Shown: piece after piece, positions 61,965 through 64,000 of the stretch
Layout of the letters: the number at the start of each line of letters is the position of its first letter
Numbering within the stretch: the stretch's first letter is position 1
NCBI RefSeq assembly: GCF_023898315.1
Contig: NC_064621.1
Coordinates: 18,288,501 to 18,352,500 of the forward strand
From: Schistocerca nitens
Taxonomy: Eukaryota > Arthropoda > Insecta > Orthoptera > Acrididae
DNA length: 64,000 nucleotides
Direction of reading: 5' to 3'
Program-made: the position numbers and the translations under genes
Notes under the pieces: model-generated
The model's database searches: none
What the model was told of the DNA's origin: nothing
What the model saw: the letters and a program-made list of their open reading frames with translations, nothing else

Positions 61965-62270
61965 ATTAGATAGGTACACTGGATAACTAATGAAAAGGTA
62001 TTGGGCCGAACTGGGGAGATAAATGTATGGCGCAACTCGATTTCAGGAAGTTATCAGTCGACAGCACTAACTGTGAGACTGTGGGGGATCGAGAATTGTC
62101 CGTCTGATATGGAGGAAAGTGGGGGAGGGGGGGCGGTATAAAAATTACTGAGGAAAATCGAGGTTTGACCACAGCAAGCAGGCTCAAGTGGATGTAGGTA
62201 ACAGTAGTTGTTATACAAAGGTGAAGAGGCCTGCAGCAATTCAGACTTTGGACGAAAGTCTACAAAACCC
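61965..62270 (+). mobile_element. RTE-like LINE 3' end, strongly decayed
   Basis: AGATAGGTACACTGGATAAC, TAATGAAAAGGTATTGGGCC, GAACTGGGGAGATAAATGTA and CAGGCTCAAGTGGATGTAGG follow the order of the 6223-6560 copy (GGTAGATCACGTAACTAATG, GAGGTATTGAATAGGATTGG, GATTCAGAAGGATGTAGG). Confidence 0.55.
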
Positions 62271-62452
62271 GACTATATTTAAGTTGTGAGTTCATCTGAA
62301 GTTCGACTGTGTAGGTTTTTATTTCTCTTACTTACGTTCTGTTTCGGTTATTGCTGTTAGGCTATTTGTGCACTTCGTATCTGTCTTTGGTCGAATCCGA
62401 TGAGTTGCGCAGAGTGAGACATTCATAGCAGTTCAACAATCCGAGTGAAATA

Positions 62453-63050
62453 CACTGACGGAAAAAAATCTCAACACGAAGAAAGAGTTGTGCGACATAA
62501 GCGAAAGCAGGGCCACTATGAGGAAGCAAGCCAGGTTTGCTTTAAATAACCGCTGTAACTGTCGTAAGTTACCTTTGAGAATGGACGTGGTGAGTTGGTA
62601 TCAGTCAAGAATGTCTCTAAGATTACGTAGACGCCATTATCAACCCCTCACAGAATTTGAACGAAGTAGGGGAATAGGGCTACGGGAAGCTGGATGTTCC
62701 TTCTGTGATACTGCAGGGGCTAAGCAGGCTCACAGCGGTGGTCGAGAGAGCGTTCGGCCGGAGAGAAGCGTGGGCTCCGGACGGCCACCTGCCACCACCT
62801 GGGAGGAAGACCGTCGTGTTCGGCCTCTGGCTCTGTCACGTCGCACAGCTTCTGCAGCAGCAGTCAGCACCACAGCGACGCAGCCAACTGTTACAAACCG
62901 GTTACATCGAGGACGGCTCCAAGCGAGACGCCCTGAAGCGACCCCAAGCCGCCGCCATTTATGACTTGCAGTGGTGCTAAGCGAAAGCTCATGTAAGGGC
63001 AGGGTGGAGGTCTGTTGTGTTTTCTGATGCCAGCTGCTTCTACCTTTTGT
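62453..63050 (+). mobile_element. Tc1-like transposon, second copy of the 11-kb family, 3'-truncated
   Basis: Left terminal repeat CACTGACGGAAAAAAATCTC at 62453 preceded by TA. A 158-codon open frame (62488-62964) covers the DNA-binding half: L-R-L-R-R-R-H-Y-Q-P-L-T-E-F-E-R-S, G-I-G-L-R-E-A-G, G-S-G-R-P, R-T-A-S-A-A-A-V, T-V-T-N-R-L-H-R-G-R-L. Then V-F-S-D-A-S at 63019 is the first catalytic block (Asp kept, following Glu changed to Ala). Sequence similarity stops at about 63050, so the rest of the catalytic domain and the right end are missing. Confidence 0.8.
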
Positions 63051-63617
63051 AGTTGAAATTCTTTGCTCATTTTCTCAATACACACATAAAACTTCAGTAT
63101 ATTTTTCGTGACGGTATGTGTACTAAAAGTCTCAAAGCTCTGTGTAGTAAATGACAGTTCAGAGGTCGTCCCCGTATTTTGTCCCTCAGGTTTAAGTAAG
63201 CACGTAGCGAAGGCCGTCATCAAATGAACGTCACTATAAAAAAGGAGAAGCTAGAAGACCAGATACGGTTAAGTGGTTGGTGAATATACAACCTGTCTCT
63301 GCCAACTCACGTACAACGGTGGTCGTGCCAAGCTGTTTCTGAGATCGACGAGGAAGTCGATATCAAGTGCCTCGCCGGCTGCTCCTGTCAGCACGTACCT
63401 GCAACAGAAAGATCACATCTCTGTCGAGGCTTATGAAATTATTTCTCATTTTGGTATTCTTGGTCTAGCTTTAGAATGTTAAGGTATTTGTAGAAGGTGT
63501 GTGAAGTGTAGGTGTTTGGAATTTTAGAATCTGGGTATTACAAACAGCTGCCAAAAAAATAACCTTTGCAAGCACTTACTCAAGTAGGGCTAAAGGATGA
63601 TGATTTTCAAAATGAAG
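63051..63617. other. unassigned sequence
   Basis: No recognised motif; a small piece before 63617 may belong to the LINE that resumes at 63834. Confidence 0.35.
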
Positions 63618-63820
63618 GTCGCGCGGGGTAGCGGTGCGTTCTAGGCGCCTTGTCACGGTCCGTGCGGCTTCCCCCGTCGGATGTTCGAGTCCTCCCTCCG
63701 GCATGGCTGTGTGAGTCTCCTTAGCATAAGTTGGTTTAAGTTAGATTAAGTAGTGTGTAAGCTTAGGGACCGATGACCTGAGCAGTTTGGTCCTATAAGA
63801 CCTTACCACAAATTTTCCAT
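63618..63820 (+). mobile_element. SINE, family A relative with another head
   Basis: Head GTCGCGCGGGGTAGCGGTGC, B box GTTCGAGTCC, CCTCCCTCCGGCATGGCTGT, then GCATAAGTTGGTTTAAGTTA and GACCGATGACCTGAGCAGTT. An aged 13-bp duplication TTTCAAAATGAAG / TTCCAAAACGAAG (two mismatches) flanks it at 63605-63617 and 63821-63833. Confidence 0.85.
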
Positions 63821-63833
63821 TTCCAAAACGAAG

Positions 63834-64000
63834 CTACCGGGAAGTTTACGACGACTCTGTCGTGCCAGTTTTAACTCGTGGAAACGAGACGCGGACTTGC
63901 AGTGTAAAATCCAGTCAGAAACTGAGTGTGGTTGAGCAGCATGAGAAAGACACGTGATGGGCAGTCAGCTATTGTCCCACAAATAACAGTCACCATAAAC
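63834..64000 (+). mobile_element. LINE RT C-terminal relic, cut by the window end
   Basis: Plus strand reads K-F-Y-D-D-S-V-V-P-V-L-T-R-G-N-E-T-R-T, equivalent to the KFYxxxVxPxLxYGSExWT block that follows the RT domain in RTE/jockey-type LINEs. The SINE just upstream appears to have inserted into this LINE. It continues beyond position 64000. Confidence 0.6.

Noticed and set aside
1-64000. CRISPR arrays, rRNA, telomeric TTAGG arrays, bacterial operons
   Set aside because: None seen; no regularly spaced short repeats with unique spacers, no TTAGG runs, no ribosomal RNA blocks.

Overview
The window looks like transposon-packed nuclear DNA of an orthopteran insect, most likely a locust or grasshopper close to Schistocerca. 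Three things point there: repeated tRNA-headed SINEs of a type I associate from memory with Schistocerca; long-fragmented Tc1/mariner, RTE/jockey/CR1-like LINE and Penelope-like relics; and the absence of any intact host gene. I could not search databases, so the organism call is inference. No rRNA, functional tRNA, CRISPR array or prokaryotic operon is visible. The longest reading frames belong to decayed mobile elements, and the best host-gene-like piece is a 44-codon MADF-domain fragment at 8171-8302 (-).

Layout. 0-9 kb: a 170-bp inverted repeat pair, a (TA)n array, a SINE, LINE 3' ends in both orientations around a perfect 83-bp direct repeat, and a DDE transposase relic split by foreign pieces. 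9-18.7 kb: a nearly complete Tc1-like element interrupted by a SINE, two LINE tails, rearranged Tc1 pieces and a Ty3/gypsy integrase relic. 18.7-24 kb: one LINE split by three later insertions, two SINEs and a 3.3-kb Penelope-like element (PLE). The PLE is made of two 5'-truncated copies in head-to-head inverted orientation; each carries a hammerhead-ribozyme-like motif near its 3' end. 24-33 kb: two Tc1-like relics and a second LINE split by a 1.9-kb DDE transposon with long terminal inverted repeats. 33.6-34.1 kb: the only strongly CpG-rich island. 34-38.4 kb: jockey-like LINE fragments. 38.7-50.2 kb: a dense SINE belt with most copies still flanked by target-site duplications, a palindromic repeat, a PLE-end-like inverted pair and a MITE. 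50-64 kb: further DDE relics, a mariner relic inside a Tc1-like relic, a 505-bp fold-back MITE, a hAT relic, a second copy of the 11-kb Tc1 family, and a LINE running off the end.

The elements do not work together as a pathway; they record layered insertions. Nesting and target-site duplications give a relative order: LINE and Tc1-like elements are old (many stops and frameshifts), SINEs inserted into them later, and the PLE is among the youngest because its 1.4-kb arms are almost identical. The PLE with paired hammerhead-like motifs is the most interesting system here.
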